Assembly: GCA_001584585.1 (NCBI GenBank)
Contig: LSYV01000037.1
Span: 434,046-455,888 of the forward strand
Source: Gonium pectorale
Lineage: Eukaryota; Chlorophyta; Chlorophyceae; Chlamydomonadales; Volvocaceae
Length of the DNA stretch: 21,843 nt
Direction of reading: 5' to 3'
The notes below the pieces were generated by a model. The model made no database searches. It was given only the letters and a program-made list of their open reading frames with translations, and was not told the DNA's origin. A program made the position numbers and the translations under genes. Shown one piece after another: positions 1 to 11,200 of this stretch. Numbering within the stretch: the first letter of the stretch is position 1; the number at the start of each line of letters is the position of its first letter.

Positions 1-1958
1 GCAGGGAACGGGCGCGGGAGCAAGAGCGGGAGCGGGAGCGGGACCGGCGGGCGGCTGCCGGCGGGGGCTTGGAGCGCCGCGGCGGCGAGCCGTCCCCGCG
101 CCAGCCCTGCTCCCGCGCCCGCTCGAGGTCACCGCCGCGGGAGCACGCCGCGCCGCCGGCCGGCGGGCGGCCGCCTCTGTCCCGCGGTGATGGCGGCCGC
201 GGCGGCGACCGGAAGGTTGACGACGGGCCGCGCCTCCCGAGCGGCCAGCCCTGGAGCTCGGAGGGCTGGTCCAGGGAGGTATACGACTACCTTCTGCGGC
301 AGCCGGACCGTACGGCGTTTGCCAGCGATTTAAGAACGTAAGATGTGGCGCGTTTTCGCAGCCCTAGTTTCTCAGCACGGGGGTGTCTGCTGCAGGGGGG
401 CCGCGTGCGGGTAGGCGGGTGGCCGGGTGGAGGGGCGCAGGGACGGAGGGGCAGGGACACGCACGGGCGTGCAGCATCGGGTATGCGCTCACACACTGCG
501 CGGCGTGGCGCGCAGGCGTGCAGAAGCAGCGTCATGCAGCCGGGGATTTGGGGTCGCTCACAACTCGCGTGACAAGAAAGCGAGGGGGGAGCGCGCAGAC
601 TGCAGGATCCAGACTCATGGATCCAGAATCCGAGGCAGGGAGCACGCGCGGGTGCAGATTGGCGGGGCGCCGGAGCCCCCTGGGCTTTGCTACCGAGAAC
701 TCCTTCCAATCCTAAGACCAAACCCCCGAAAGGAACGCCGCGCATTTGTGTCCCTGCCCTCCGGCCTCGACCCCCATCACCTTTTGGGGAACGCCGCTGC
801 AGCCCTCGGCCCCCGGGGTCATGCCGTGTGCTACCTAGCCATGGGCCACTCAAGGGTAGGGGTGATGCCTGTGGTCCGGAGGTGAGCTGCCCCCTGTCCG
901 CGGCCCCGCAGAGTGGGTCTGGGCCTGCCACCGTCGGAGCTGGCCAAGGCGCACAAGTCACCGTCGGGCTTCTTCTTCCTGTACCAACACCTCTGGGCTA
1001 TCTCGCCAAAAGACGAGGGGCCGATGAGGCTGACGGCCAAGCCGCACGCCTTGGCGCCCGGCAGCGGCGCCGGCCGGGGCAGTGGAGCCGGCGGCGGCGA
1101 CAGGGGCCGCGACTCGGGTGCCCCGCCGGGCGGGACGCAGGCTGGGGCGCCGGGGCGCGGACCGGATGCGCACGGGGAGTCGGGGGGCCGGCGCGACGAC
1201 GGCCGGCGCCCGCGCGCCACCCCTGGCGGCGGCCCCAGCGACAGCAGCCTCTTGGCTGAGCAGGAGTACCTTGGGCGGCTGGTGCAATTCCTCCGCGGTC
1301 ACCCAGAAGGCTTTGCCATGGCCGAACTGTTCAGGTGGGGACGGCACTGCGTCACAAGCTCGCCTGTGCTTAGGTATCCGGGCGGTAAATCGGGTAGGTG
1401 AGGCGAAGGTGAGTGCGGAGGCGGCGTTCGCAGCCTGCTGCTCTGCGCGCACCGGCAAGTCAGTGCGGCGCCGCGTGGGGCGCTGCGGCACACTCGGCGC
1501 CGGGAGAGGCGCAAGTGGTCTGCCAGCTGCTGTTGCGCCGGGCCAAACGCGGCTGGCATGCGTGTATGTGTGTGTTTGTGTCTGTGCCGGGCCGTCTGCC
1601 CGTGTGCCGCGTCGACCTCGCTCCGCCCCGCCGCCCGTCCGAATCCCTCGACTGCACCACCCCGCATGCCGCACTCTTCTCCGCATGCCGCTCACGCCGC
1701 TTGCCTGCACGGTGGTTGCTCGCACAGCCCTTGCCCCTCCCCGCAACCACGGCAACCGTGGCTGCCGTGCCCAACGCCGTGCCCCCCAACTGCCCGCCGT
1801 GTTCGTGACTTGGCTGCAGGCATGGGCTCCGGATTCCGGCCGTGGTGCTGGCGGGGAGGGGCCCCATAGCGTGGGTCAAGTCCCACTCGCACCTGCTATG
1901 CGTCACGGACTCCCGGCCCGTCAGGATACAGCTGCGGCCCGACCGACCGCCAGCCTGA
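1..1958 (+). CDS. 3' part of an Arg/Ser-rich protein gene with two C-terminal winged-helix-like repeats (5' end outside window)
   Basis: Three exons are seen: 1-338, 912-1334 and 1820-1958, with a TGA stop at 1956-1958. The introns (339-911 and 1335-1819) are GT-AG and both are phase 2; codons ac^a and ag^g are rebuilt across them. The first exon opens in frame 3 with an alternating Arg-Glu stretch, then an RSRSPPRE-type tract, which recalls RNA-processing proteins. Next come a folded-looking segment, a Gly/Arg/Asp-rich linker (about 1045-1250), and a second similar segment that ends the protein. The two segments share a P..(x5)A...L.R.GL..P...LA pattern with alternating hydrophobic positions, as in small winged-helix or OST-HTH/LOTUS domains. 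The family is not certain: the fold assignment is inference from the hydrophobic pattern. A role in RNA binding or processing is plausible from the RS/RE tracts but is not shown. The true start lies upstream of base 1. Confidence 0.8.
258..1943 (+). repeat. Internal protein duplication: two winged-helix-like units, each split by an intron at the same place
   Basis: Unit A is encoded at about 258-338 plus 912-1043 and contains YDYLLRQPDRTAFASDLR, then VGLGLPPSELAKAHKSP. Unit B is encoded at about 1258-1334 plus 1820-1943 and contains LVQFLRGHPEGFAMAELFR, then HGLRIPAVVLAGRGP. Aligned by eye they match at the Pro after the first helix, at the Ala in the second helix, at Arg/Thr just before the intron, at GL..P and at LA. 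Each unit ends with a beta-hairpin-like hydrophobic stretch (FFFLYQHLW in A, WVKSHSHLLCV in B). The introns interrupt the two units at the same codon and in the same phase. Confidence 0.6.
1561..1586. repeat. Imperfect TG-rich microsatellite in an intron
   Basis: Alternating TG with a few interruptions lies in the second intron of the first gene (1335-1819). It is simple sequence with no further signal seen. Confidence 0.7.
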
Positions 1959-3196
1959 GCCGTGCTCAGCCGCCCGCACCCATCCGCACCGTGCCGCCAA
2001 AGCGGCGCACGTGACGCGGCCCCCGGGCGCGGCAGTGGGCGGAGGAGCTGCACACAGCCTCTACGGCAGATGACTGCCTGGTGTGCAGAGGCGCATGATT
2101 ACCCATACTTGGGACTCTTGGGGCCGGCTGTCGCGGCTGGTGGAGAGTGACGGCCCTGAGGCTGAAGGCCGGCGCGATCACGGGCGGCAGCGGGAATGGA
2201 AGCCTGGGGCGTGGGTACGGCACGGCGTGTGGGTGTGGGAGTGGCTGGTGCAGTCGCACGCTGGACGACGTGACACGGCCAGAAGGCCCGTGGGCGGGCT
2301 CCTGACATAAGGAATGAGAGCCGCTCGCGGGAGTCAATCCGCTGCCAGCTGCACAAATGAATACTGGTGGCTACATCATACCAGGTGGGAGGCCCGACGG
2401 ATGTGCACAGGAGTTTACTTTGGTGTGCCTGTTGAACGAGGGCATCGCTTAGTTGAAACGGGCACCCAGCGCACCCACAGCGCCACAGGGTGTTACCCAG
2501 TACAAGCAAAAGGGCTGCAGTGCGTTGTGGATTGGATGAGCTTTGCCGGGTATCAACAGGCAGCACCTACCGCCTAACGAAGCTGCTGTCATGTAGGCCG
2601 CAAGGATCGTTTGAACGACGGGACCGTTTGGCATTCCGGGATCCAACCCCAACGCTTAGTCACTGACGCCCGGGTCGCTTTATCCTGCGTCCTGCCTCTC
2701 GCTCGTCTGGGATCGATGGGCGCCAGGCGCCCGAGCTATCTCTCGTAGGCGCAGCAAGCCCTGGGGCCTAGGCAGCGGGCCTGCGAGTAAGCCAAGCATT
2801 CCCGCGGCCTTACTCCGCATTATCTTGTGCATCGTACACAAGCACGTACGGCGTACACCCAGCCGGACTTGCGCAGATAAGCCCACTGCTCGCAGCTACG
2901 CACGCCGACTTGTCACCACACAGCGGGGAAGGCCGCCGAACGAGCACCGACTGTCCGCACAAGGCACCGGCCTCCAGGGGCGTAGTGTGCGCAAGCGTTT
3001 TTCAAGCTGGCTGCGCATGCGGCTCAAGTGTTGTATCCACTCCCACTCCATTATTTCTTCTTAGAAGACCATTGGCGCATTACATGGGGTCATCATGGTC
3101 CGCTAGCCAGGAAAGCCTCCGAATAAGCTCCAGGAGGGAGTGCGAATTAGGCGGAAAGGGGATGGAGGAGTGAACAAGATATCGCATATTGGCCGC

Positions 3197-3201
3197 TGTA
3201 A
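3197..3201 (+). terminator. Candidate polyadenylation signal (TGTAA) of the first plus-strand gene
   Basis: This is the first TGTAA pentamer found by eye downstream of the stop at 1958. TGTAA is the usual volvocine-alga signal. A 3' UTR of about 1.2 kb would be long, so the assignment is weak. Confidence 0.3.
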
Positions 3202-3213
3202 TCAAGTGCGTTG

Positions 3214-3228
3214 ACACACACACACACA
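3214..3228. repeat. Short (AC)n microsatellite
   Basis: About seven uninterrupted AC units lie just downstream of the candidate TGTAA signal. This is simple sequence only. Confidence 0.8.
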
Positions 3229-4550
3229 ATGCACCACATCATCATTAGAGTCTGGTGGGACGGGTTTGGGTTTGGATGCCACCAGACACACATCAAAGGA
3301 CCCGTGGGTCGAAGGTACACACGGAATAAGGAGCTAGCAATGGCACTGCACGCGTGGAGCCACTTATTCCTTCCGTCGTGCAGGGGAGAGTCACCGTCAT
3401 GCCTGTCGGCATTCCCATACACTCAATGCAGATTGGAGAGGGGAGGGGATGCCTATGGACAAAAGTGTCATCGCAAAGGTCACCGCATTAACGTACCCTA
3501 CACACCGCACCACAACACACCGCATATCAAAGGCCAGACAAGCAACTGCAAATCGCCCATCAACGTCCACACCCCTGCCGCAAATCTCTTGACAACCTGC
3601 AAACGAGCCCCGCACCCTCAAGCAGTGGGTACAAACACTTTTGGGGGCTCAAAAAGCATCATGGCCTGGCCGCATCCAATGCGGCGCTCCCTGCAAGCAC
3701 CCTGCAGTGCCGCCGAGAAGAGGGTTCCATGGGTCTGTTCTCCATGGTAGGGTTGGCTCGCACAGAGCTCTCCAAGGCAATCGAGCAATCAACAAATGGG
3801 CCGGCCAGGCACCAACCACAATATGAGGCTGAGACCGTACACGGGCAGTGGGCATCCCTCCTCACGGCGACGCATGCCGCACAAGGCCCTTCGACGTCCC
3901 TCATCCCTCCCTCACATTCGAAACAACAGCTACTTTACGGCATTGGCGATGCCATCGCTCGTCCTCCTTACCACCTCCCCGCTCTGGCCTCCACTTGCGG
4001 GAAGGTCTCGAGGCGTCCAAGCTCGGTCAACCGGCAAAGCGCAACAGGATGACAGGGTCGAACTGAACCGAACGGCCAACACCAAACCCCTATGCACAAA
4101 CCCGGGCCATGAATCCAAGAGCCACCTGCCATCAACAGTGAATCCAACTACCCAGTGAAGCAAAACAAACTACATTGATGTGAAAGGGAGCCAGCGAAGA
4201 GCGCAGGAGTACCTGATTAGACGCCGGCAACCGCGGGTCCAAGGAAAACATGGCCTGTTCACGGGCGGTCCACTAAACTCACAACCGACTGCTAACTCTG
4301 GACATCCCATCAACCCGTTCTCCCCGCAGGAAAGCCATGCACGTCCTGGGATGGATGCCACGATCGAAGGGCAGGAGGAAGGCCCCAGTCGGGTTGGGCC
4401 TTTCAAAGGAACAAGCACAACAATTAGCCTTCCGTGACGACATATCGACCCCTAATCCCTAACAGGTAATGTGCGCGACAAATCAACGGGCCACGGTAGG
4501 GCCCCTCGCCCATAACCCCTAGGGACAGAATGTCCTCACAAACCATACAA

Positions 4551-4555
4551 TTACA
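4551..4555 (-). terminator. Likely polyadenylation signal (TGTAA) of the Kdo transferase-like gene
   Basis: TTACA on the plus strand reads TGTAA on the gene's strand. It is the first such pentamer after the stop codon at 4751-4753 and would give a 3' UTR of about 200 bases, a normal size for this signal type. Confidence 0.6.
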
Positions 4556-4750
4556 CACAAGAGACGCCCCGGTTGGGAAGCAGGCCTCTACCAGCGGCCG
4601 TAAAGACACCCTAGATTGGGCGGCCATGGCTAACCCCTTAAAAGCATGGGTACCACATATAACCTAGCGCCAGATCGGCTGTGAGCAGGCCCTGAAGCCG
4701 TCCGCTATTGCGGCCTTTACTACTTGAATAGCAATGCAAGTCCCAGAGCG

Positions 4751-5230
4751 TCAGCGGTCTGGAGTTGGTTCTGATGAGATATACTTTTGGAGGGCCGGCG
4801 TAATGACCAGGTCTTCCAAGACATTCCACACGGTTGACACCAGGCTGGATGCCAGCTTGGCAGCGCCCTGGGGAGGGGAGAACGAAATGGGGCACGTGTC
4901 AGACACGTCTCAGGTAGGGCACGGGGGGATTCGACCATGGCAAGGCACCCAGATCGGCGGGCTCCAGGCACCGAGCTGCGCTCCACACATCCCTCCTGCT
5001 TGGCGTGAAGGCGAGTACACAGTGCAAACCGGCAGCACTTTCGATCCCGCCCGGACCGTCAACACACCTGCGCCGCCGCGCGTCCTCGTGAGCGACGTTC
5101 CAGGGGGTCCCGAAGTAGGGTGCTGAGGGCTGACGCCAGCTCGTCCTCGCCCGACACCACCCACACGGCGGGACCGACCCGTGGGCCACAGGGCAGCTGC
5201 GTGGCCGGGATGAGATACTGACCGGCATGC
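4751..5230 (-). other. Kdo transferase C-terminal end (exons 14-15)
   Basis: Exon 14 (5230-5068) encodes a short HAGQYLIPATQLP segment, a hydrophobic strand AVWVV and the family's final helix DELASALSTLLRDPLERR. Exon 15 (4867-4751) encodes the terminal helix KLASSLVSTVWNVLEDL and the stop. The pattern of one strand, D/E-E-L-A, a helix ending in L..DP..R, then V..VWN.L matches the C-terminus of plant Kdo transferases. This is the main evidence that the insertion interrupts one protein and that there are not two separate genes. A minus-strand reading frame running past 5360 stops at a TGA inside the splice donor of intron 13. Confidence 0.8.
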
Positions 5231-8200
5231 CTGCGAAGCGAAAGGCAGGGGGCAAAGATGACATTTCAGCGGACGGCGCAACCGGACAGCAACTGCAGGG
5301 TAGCTTGGTGTAACAGAAGTCGGTCCACTACAGCCTGCGTAAAAGGAGTTGTGGCTCACCGGGCGGTTGGCGGCACGGGGACCTGGCTCTCGCGACCTCC
5401 CATGGAACCAGCCGGGGACGAGCTGCTCCCAAAGCCCACCACCGGAGCAGCCCGCACAGGACGAGGCCTGCTTTCCGGACCGGCGTCGGACTGAACCGAT
5501 GTCGCCCCGCCGGCGGTCTGCGTGGCAGCTGCCGTGGTTGCATGGCAAGCCCTACTGGTGACGGCCTTGGTAGTTGACTCGGCCGCAGCGGAACCGCCAA
5601 ACGCAGAGTCAGCTGCTGACTGCCGCTGTGCCTGGCTGCTTGCCGAGCCCTCAGCCCCGCTCAGCCCGTCCTGGCTGGCCTTCTTCCCCACGGACAGCTT
5701 TCCGCCGCTGGTGCCAACGTCGACCGCGGCGCCTGAGGACGCAGGGAAGGCGTAGACGGAGCCGCGCACACCCACGGCCAGGTCGCTGGCGTTGGCAAAC
5801 TGGTTGACGTTGTTCCGGCTGCTGGAGGCGCGGGGGGACAAGGGCGGTGCCTGGCGCGCGGCGGCGCCCAGGCCGGGGGCGGTGCTGGGCCTCTGGCTCT
5901 GGACAGCGGAGAAGGGCGCCGGCGGCAGCGTGGACTCCGGCGATGGAAAGCCGCCGGGCGCGGTTCCGAAGCCGTACGCGGCTGCGGCAACCGCGACGGG
6001 GCTGTACATCGCGCTCGCTTCGTGTGGCAGGCCCGCCACCTGCGCCTGTCGAGACGGAACACACGTGCAGACAGTAAGGGAAACAGTCAGCCAAAGGTCT
6101 CTGATAGCGAGGAAGGGTGATGGGCCAAGCAGGGCGGACACTACATAGGAAAGGAAACAGTGACCGAACATTCAGACATCACGTGTTTGTGACCGAACAT
6201 TTAGACATCACGTGTTTGTGCCAACGACTAGTGCCAACTGCTATGGACTGCAACCCACCTCTGCCTCTTCGAACTGGCTCTCCAGGGGAGCGGCAGCCAG
6301 GATAGCCTGCTGTGCCGGCGACGGCATGCCGGGCAGCGGTACCGAGCCCGCGCAAGGCAGCAGGCCCACGCTTGCCGACGCCAAGCCCGAGCGTGACGCC
6401 TGCACGGCCGCGGCGACGTCAGCGGCCAATAGCTGCGGTGCTGACGTGCGGAACAGTCGGCGGCGCGCCATGGGGGAGCCCTCACAGGGCGACGTGGCGA
6501 GAGGCGGCGGCTCCGTGTGCGCTCCATCTACGGTGAACACGTTGGTCGCCGACGTGCTGCCTCGGGGGGTCATGGCCATAAGCAGCGACGGCCCAGGCGG
6601 CATGTTGGCCGCCGGGGAGCGCGGCGAGCCCTCCGCAATCTCCGCCGTGGCGCTGGCGAAAGAGCGGTCGCGCGGCGGCAGCGACGGGAAGGGCGGCATC
6701 AGTGGCAGGGTGTCGGCGGGGCCTCTGGCGCGCGGCGGGAAGGCCGGCATGACGGGCGAGATGATGCTGGGGGAACCCCTGGCCGGTGGGGCACGAGGAG
6801 AGCGCGGCACTTCGGCAGAGAGCAGCAGCGACCTCGGCGCTGCGGCAGTGAGGGAACTGCAGGCAGTGCCTGGGTCGGTGACCGAGCTGGTGGCTTGCAA
6901 CGACGCCGACAGAGCGGAGTTGGTGCCCGACGTCCGGCGCGCCTGCTGTAGGAGCGCAGCGTGCAGCAGGGGGCTGGAGGCGGCGCGTGGGGCCGTCCTG
7001 CGGGAAGCATCCGCCGACATTGCCGTTGGCAGCGGCGCCATGGGCAACGCAAACGTCTCAGCGCCAGTGGACGGACCCTGTCCGCGCGGCGACCGGGGCG
7101 GCTGGAGTGTCTGGCGCAGCTGCTGCGAGTGAGACGCCTGGAGCTGCGGCGAAGCCGGAACGCGTGCCGGCGACGCCACCTGGACCGACATCCGGGACAG
7201 AACCGCGTCCAGGGGGTCGCTTGACGGCGCGTTGGCATCGGCGAACAGCGATCGCGACGCGGGGCTCCAACTGGAGGTGGAGGGCAGGCCCATCATAGCG
7301 GCAGCGGTGGTGGTGAAGGTAGCAGCCGTCGGCATCGCCGGCGCGGCCGTGTTAGTGCTGGTGGGAAACAACACGCGCGCGGGGCGGGGCACAGCGCCGC
7401 TGACAGCGGACTGCGCTGTGGCAACTCCAAAGGCGCTACCGAGCCACAGGGGCTCAAAGGAGCGATCGGACTCGATCCCGTCCAGGGCAAATAGCGACAT
7501 GCCGCCCGCGACGGTCGAGCCGGCACGCGGCGACAACGGGGCGGGCTCGGGTGAGGCCAAAGTGCGCGAACCCCCACTAGCACCGAATGACGACGAAGAG
7601 GACGGCGGCCGGGGAAGCGGCGGCCGGCTGTCGGTGCCGCCGAAGAGCACACGGGCCGAGCGCGGCGTGGCGGCGGCGCTGGCGGTCCGCGATTCGACGC
7701 GGGCGACGTCCCACAGATGCTGCTGCTGTGATCGCTTTGTGTGCAGGTCCTCCTCGAGGGCCACCGCAGCGTCCATCTGAGCAGCCATGCCGCTGGCGCT
7801 GCTACGCTGCGAGCGCGGCGTGGGCGGTCGACGCAGCCCCGTGGAGGCGGAGGCGAGCGGCAGCGGGGCGGCGAGCTGCATCGCCATGGACAGCAGGCCG
7901 TCCTCGGCGCTGCTGGCGCTGCGCTGGTGGCCGTGCCGAGCCATGCTGGGGCGCTGCTGCCTCGGGGAAGTGTAGCGCGCCGGGGTCGACGCAGCAGTCG
8001 CCGGGCGAGGCGGCACCTGTGTGCGGATAGGCGCCACGCCAGCAAAGCCAGGGCCCGTGGCGACGCGGGCACCGTAGCGTGGCGGCGACAACGGCAAGGC
8101 CGGCACGCGCGCATCGCCTGCAGCTGAGAGCAGGGCGGCGGCGGTGAGGTCGGCCGCGCTGCTGGAGCTGCTGAAGCCACTAACATCGGCGGCAGCGGCC

Positions 8201-11200
8201 GAGGACCCGCCGTACCGCGGCGGCGACGATTCTGGCGACAAGACGCACCGGGAGGTGCGGCCGACGGTCATGGGCATCTTGATCGGACTGGCCCGCGGGT
8301 CGGTAGCGCAGGGCGACACGTAGGCCGCGTGGGGCGACCGCGGCAGGTCCAGGCTATCACGAGACGACGGTGCCCGCGGCGTCGGGGAGTGCGGCGGCGA
8401 CTGCACGCTGCGCCTCGGCGACAGGGGCACCGCGGTGCCGGCAAAGTTCCCGGGCGGGAAGGAGTACGTCGGCGGCAGGGACGGCTTGACGGGCGATGCG
8501 CTCGGCCGCGCAGCCCTGGGGCAGCTGGTACGGTCGATAGGCGAGCGGGGCGGCGAGCTGGGCCGGCCAGCGGCGAAGGGCGTGCCAGCCGCAGCGGCGG
8601 CCTCGTAGTTGAACATGTCAGCAGAGGCAGCTTCAGCGAAGCGAGGGCTGCGGGGGCTTCGCCGCGAGCGCTGAGGGGTGCTGAAGCCAGCGGCGGCAGC
8701 AGCGGCCGCAGCTGCGGCGCTCTCCACCTCGCCGGGACTCGAGTTGGTGCTGTCGCTGCCCTCAGCCGCTGCGGGCAGGCTGTTGCGGGGCCTGGACGGC
8801 GGCCGGGGCGGCTTGGCAGCAGGCACCACCAGCGGACCGCCCGACAGCGTGATGCGCGCCGCGCGGGCGGAGGAGCCCGGCTGCGAAGAGCGGCCGCCCA
8901 TGTTAGGCAGCGAGGGCAAAGGGCTGTCGGAGCCGCTGTCGTCATCACTATCCAAGCAGCGGACGCCGCGCGGGGGGTTGCGGGCGGGCGAAGCAGCGGG
9001 TGAGAACATGGAGTTGAAGCCGTTCGCAAGGGGTGACAGGGGCATGCCGTCGTCACCGTCGCCCTTGACCACAGGAGAGCGAGCCACCAGGAGGGAGCTG
9101 GCGCCGGCGCGGCTGCGGGCGGGCGACAGGTAGCCATGGCCGCTCTCGCGGAGGGGCTGGCGGATGGGGCTGGCCGTAGGGGTGGAGCGCACGGCGGTGT
9201 CGAAGGCGTCCTCAAAGCTGTCGGCCACACTGGGGGCAGCCGCGGCGGTGACTGCAGCGTTGAAGATGGCGGCTGTGAGCCCCTGCGCGAGCGTACCGCC
9301 GGTCGGGTCGCGGAAGGGCGAAGAGGCAGTGGTGGCGATTCGCGAGGTCGGGGTGCTGGGGCACGAAGATGGGGCGGACGACGAGTCGTCATGCACATGC
9401 GTGGTGGAGGCCTCGGCGCTGGGCGCTCCGCGCGTGGAGGGGCATCCGCGGGCCCCGAGCTCGGCCAGCGACCGTTCAAAGCCCGCCTCCAGGTCCTCAT
9501 CCACGGGTAGGACCGCGTTCAAGCGCCGCGAGGGCACAGCCGCTGCCACCGCGCCGGGGGCAGAAAGGTTCCGCTGCAGTGCGCGCTTGGGCGTTGCGAC
9601 GCCCAGGCGGGGCGGTGCCACCACCGTAATCGGCCATGCGACGCCCTCAATGGCGCTGGCGCTGGCGCGACCGGCGCCGGCGCCGCCGCTGACGCTGTTG
9701 GCCTTGGTCCCTGGGAACCTGAAGCTCTGTGTCCGGAGCCCGTCCTCAGTGGCGTCCGTGTCGGCGGCCGATCGCGGAATGCTGGAGGCAGTGGCGGCGC
9801 GACCCCTGACGGGAATGTCCCTGTGCGCAGACCGGGCCGGGGAGGATGACCCGCCAGCGGCGTCTAGCGCAGCGGCCTTGGATGTCGCAGTAAACCCATC
9901 CAGGCTCCTGCTGTTCTCCCGGGCTGTTGCGGCGCCGGAGCCAGACGCCGAGCCGGCAATAGCACCGGACGACCCGGGACGCCGAGGCAGCATGACCTCA
10001 TTGCGACGGCCCCGCGGGCTGTCGGCCGCGGCCAGTGCCGCCGCCAGTGCAGACATCGCCGAGCTGCTGCTGCCCTGCGCAAGAGGTGGCAGTGATTGAG
10101 GCTGGGGGAAGCTGGGCAGCGCAGCGGCGGGACTAGAGACCTGGGGAGTGGCAGCGCCAGCAGCGGCAGCGGCTGCCGCCAGAGCCGGAGGCAATGTGGC
10201 CAGGCCAAAGACCAGCGAGCTGCGCCGCTCCGGACCAGGAGCAGCCCCCTCCAGGACGGGCGCTGGCGGGAAGAGCATCGTCCGCACTGACTCAATTGCT
10301 CCGACGTTGGTTGTCGCGCCCTCAACCTCTGGCCTGATGGGCGACTGCATCGGCGCCCGAAAGCCGGGCTTGACCACCTCCAGTGGCTTGTCGTCCTCAG
10401 CGGGCTTGTACCATGCGAGCGGGCTCAGCGGCTCAGCCTGGCGGCGCTGGGCCTCCTCCGACTCGTGGGCCAGGATGCACGCCTCGTCCAGCCAGCTGCC
10501 GATGGATGCAACCTGATGCAGGGGCCGGCGGTTCAAAGGCCTGGCCTCGCCACCGTAGGCCGACTGAGACGCCTGATCCAGCACAGCGTACAGCGCCGCA
10601 ACCTCGTGGGGGCTGGGCCCGGCCCGGCTGGGCGCCTCCTCGTCGCTGGATCCACGGACGTCTGACGACTCGGCCCGGGCGGCAGGCACATCAGGAACGG
10701 GGCCGTTGCCGTAGAGGTACTGGCTGAAGACGATCCGCTCGGCGTCAACCTCCGCAGGGTGCTCATCGGCGGGAGCGGCGGCGTGGAGGACGGCAGCGGC
10801 TGCGGCGGTGGCGCCGTGTGGGTCCCAGTACTTACTGTTGGCAAACGGCGAGACGATGGCCGAGGCGGAGATTGTCAGGGCATCGGCCTGCGGGGCCATG
10901 CCGCTTGAGCTCGAATGACCGGAGGCCCTGCCGCCGCCGTTTTCGGCGCTAGAAGCGCTGACGCCCGCTGCAGCCACCGCGACGGAGTTGCCCGGACTGG
11001 CCTTGTTTACCTCAGCTGTGCCATGCTGAGCAGGGCCGTCGGCGGTGCTAGTCAGCTGCGGGCCGCCGGCCGTGCCTCCCGCGCAGAGAGCCGTGCTCTG
11101 CTGCGACATGAGCGTGGGAGAGTCGGACGTGCTGTCGGCGGTCATAGAGTCGGGCGGGAACTCGAAGTCAGAGAGCGGGCCGTCGCCCCCGGCTGACGCC

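Larger units (their letters stand above)
1959..4550. other. Gene-free stretch between two converging genes
   Basis: No open frame here has the codon bias, splice sites or protein-like pattern of the neighbouring genes. Base composition is visibly less GC-rich than in the flanking exons, especially from about 2850 to 4550. The stretch probably contains the 3' UTR of the plus-strand gene (from 1959) and the tail of the minus-strand gene's 3' UTR near 4551. The remainder, roughly 3220-4540, is unexplained. It shows short AC-rich runs (for example 3480-3560) but no recognisable transposon ends, tRNA or long repeats. Confidence 0.5.

Noticed and set aside
2314..2577. 87-codon plus-strand open frame
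   Set aside because: It has no recognisable motif, splice structure or codon bias like the real exons, and lies in a probable 3' UTR.
3261..3275. Telomere-like GGGTTT repeats
   Set aside because: Only two copies are present, and they differ from the usual TTTTAGGG algal telomere unit.
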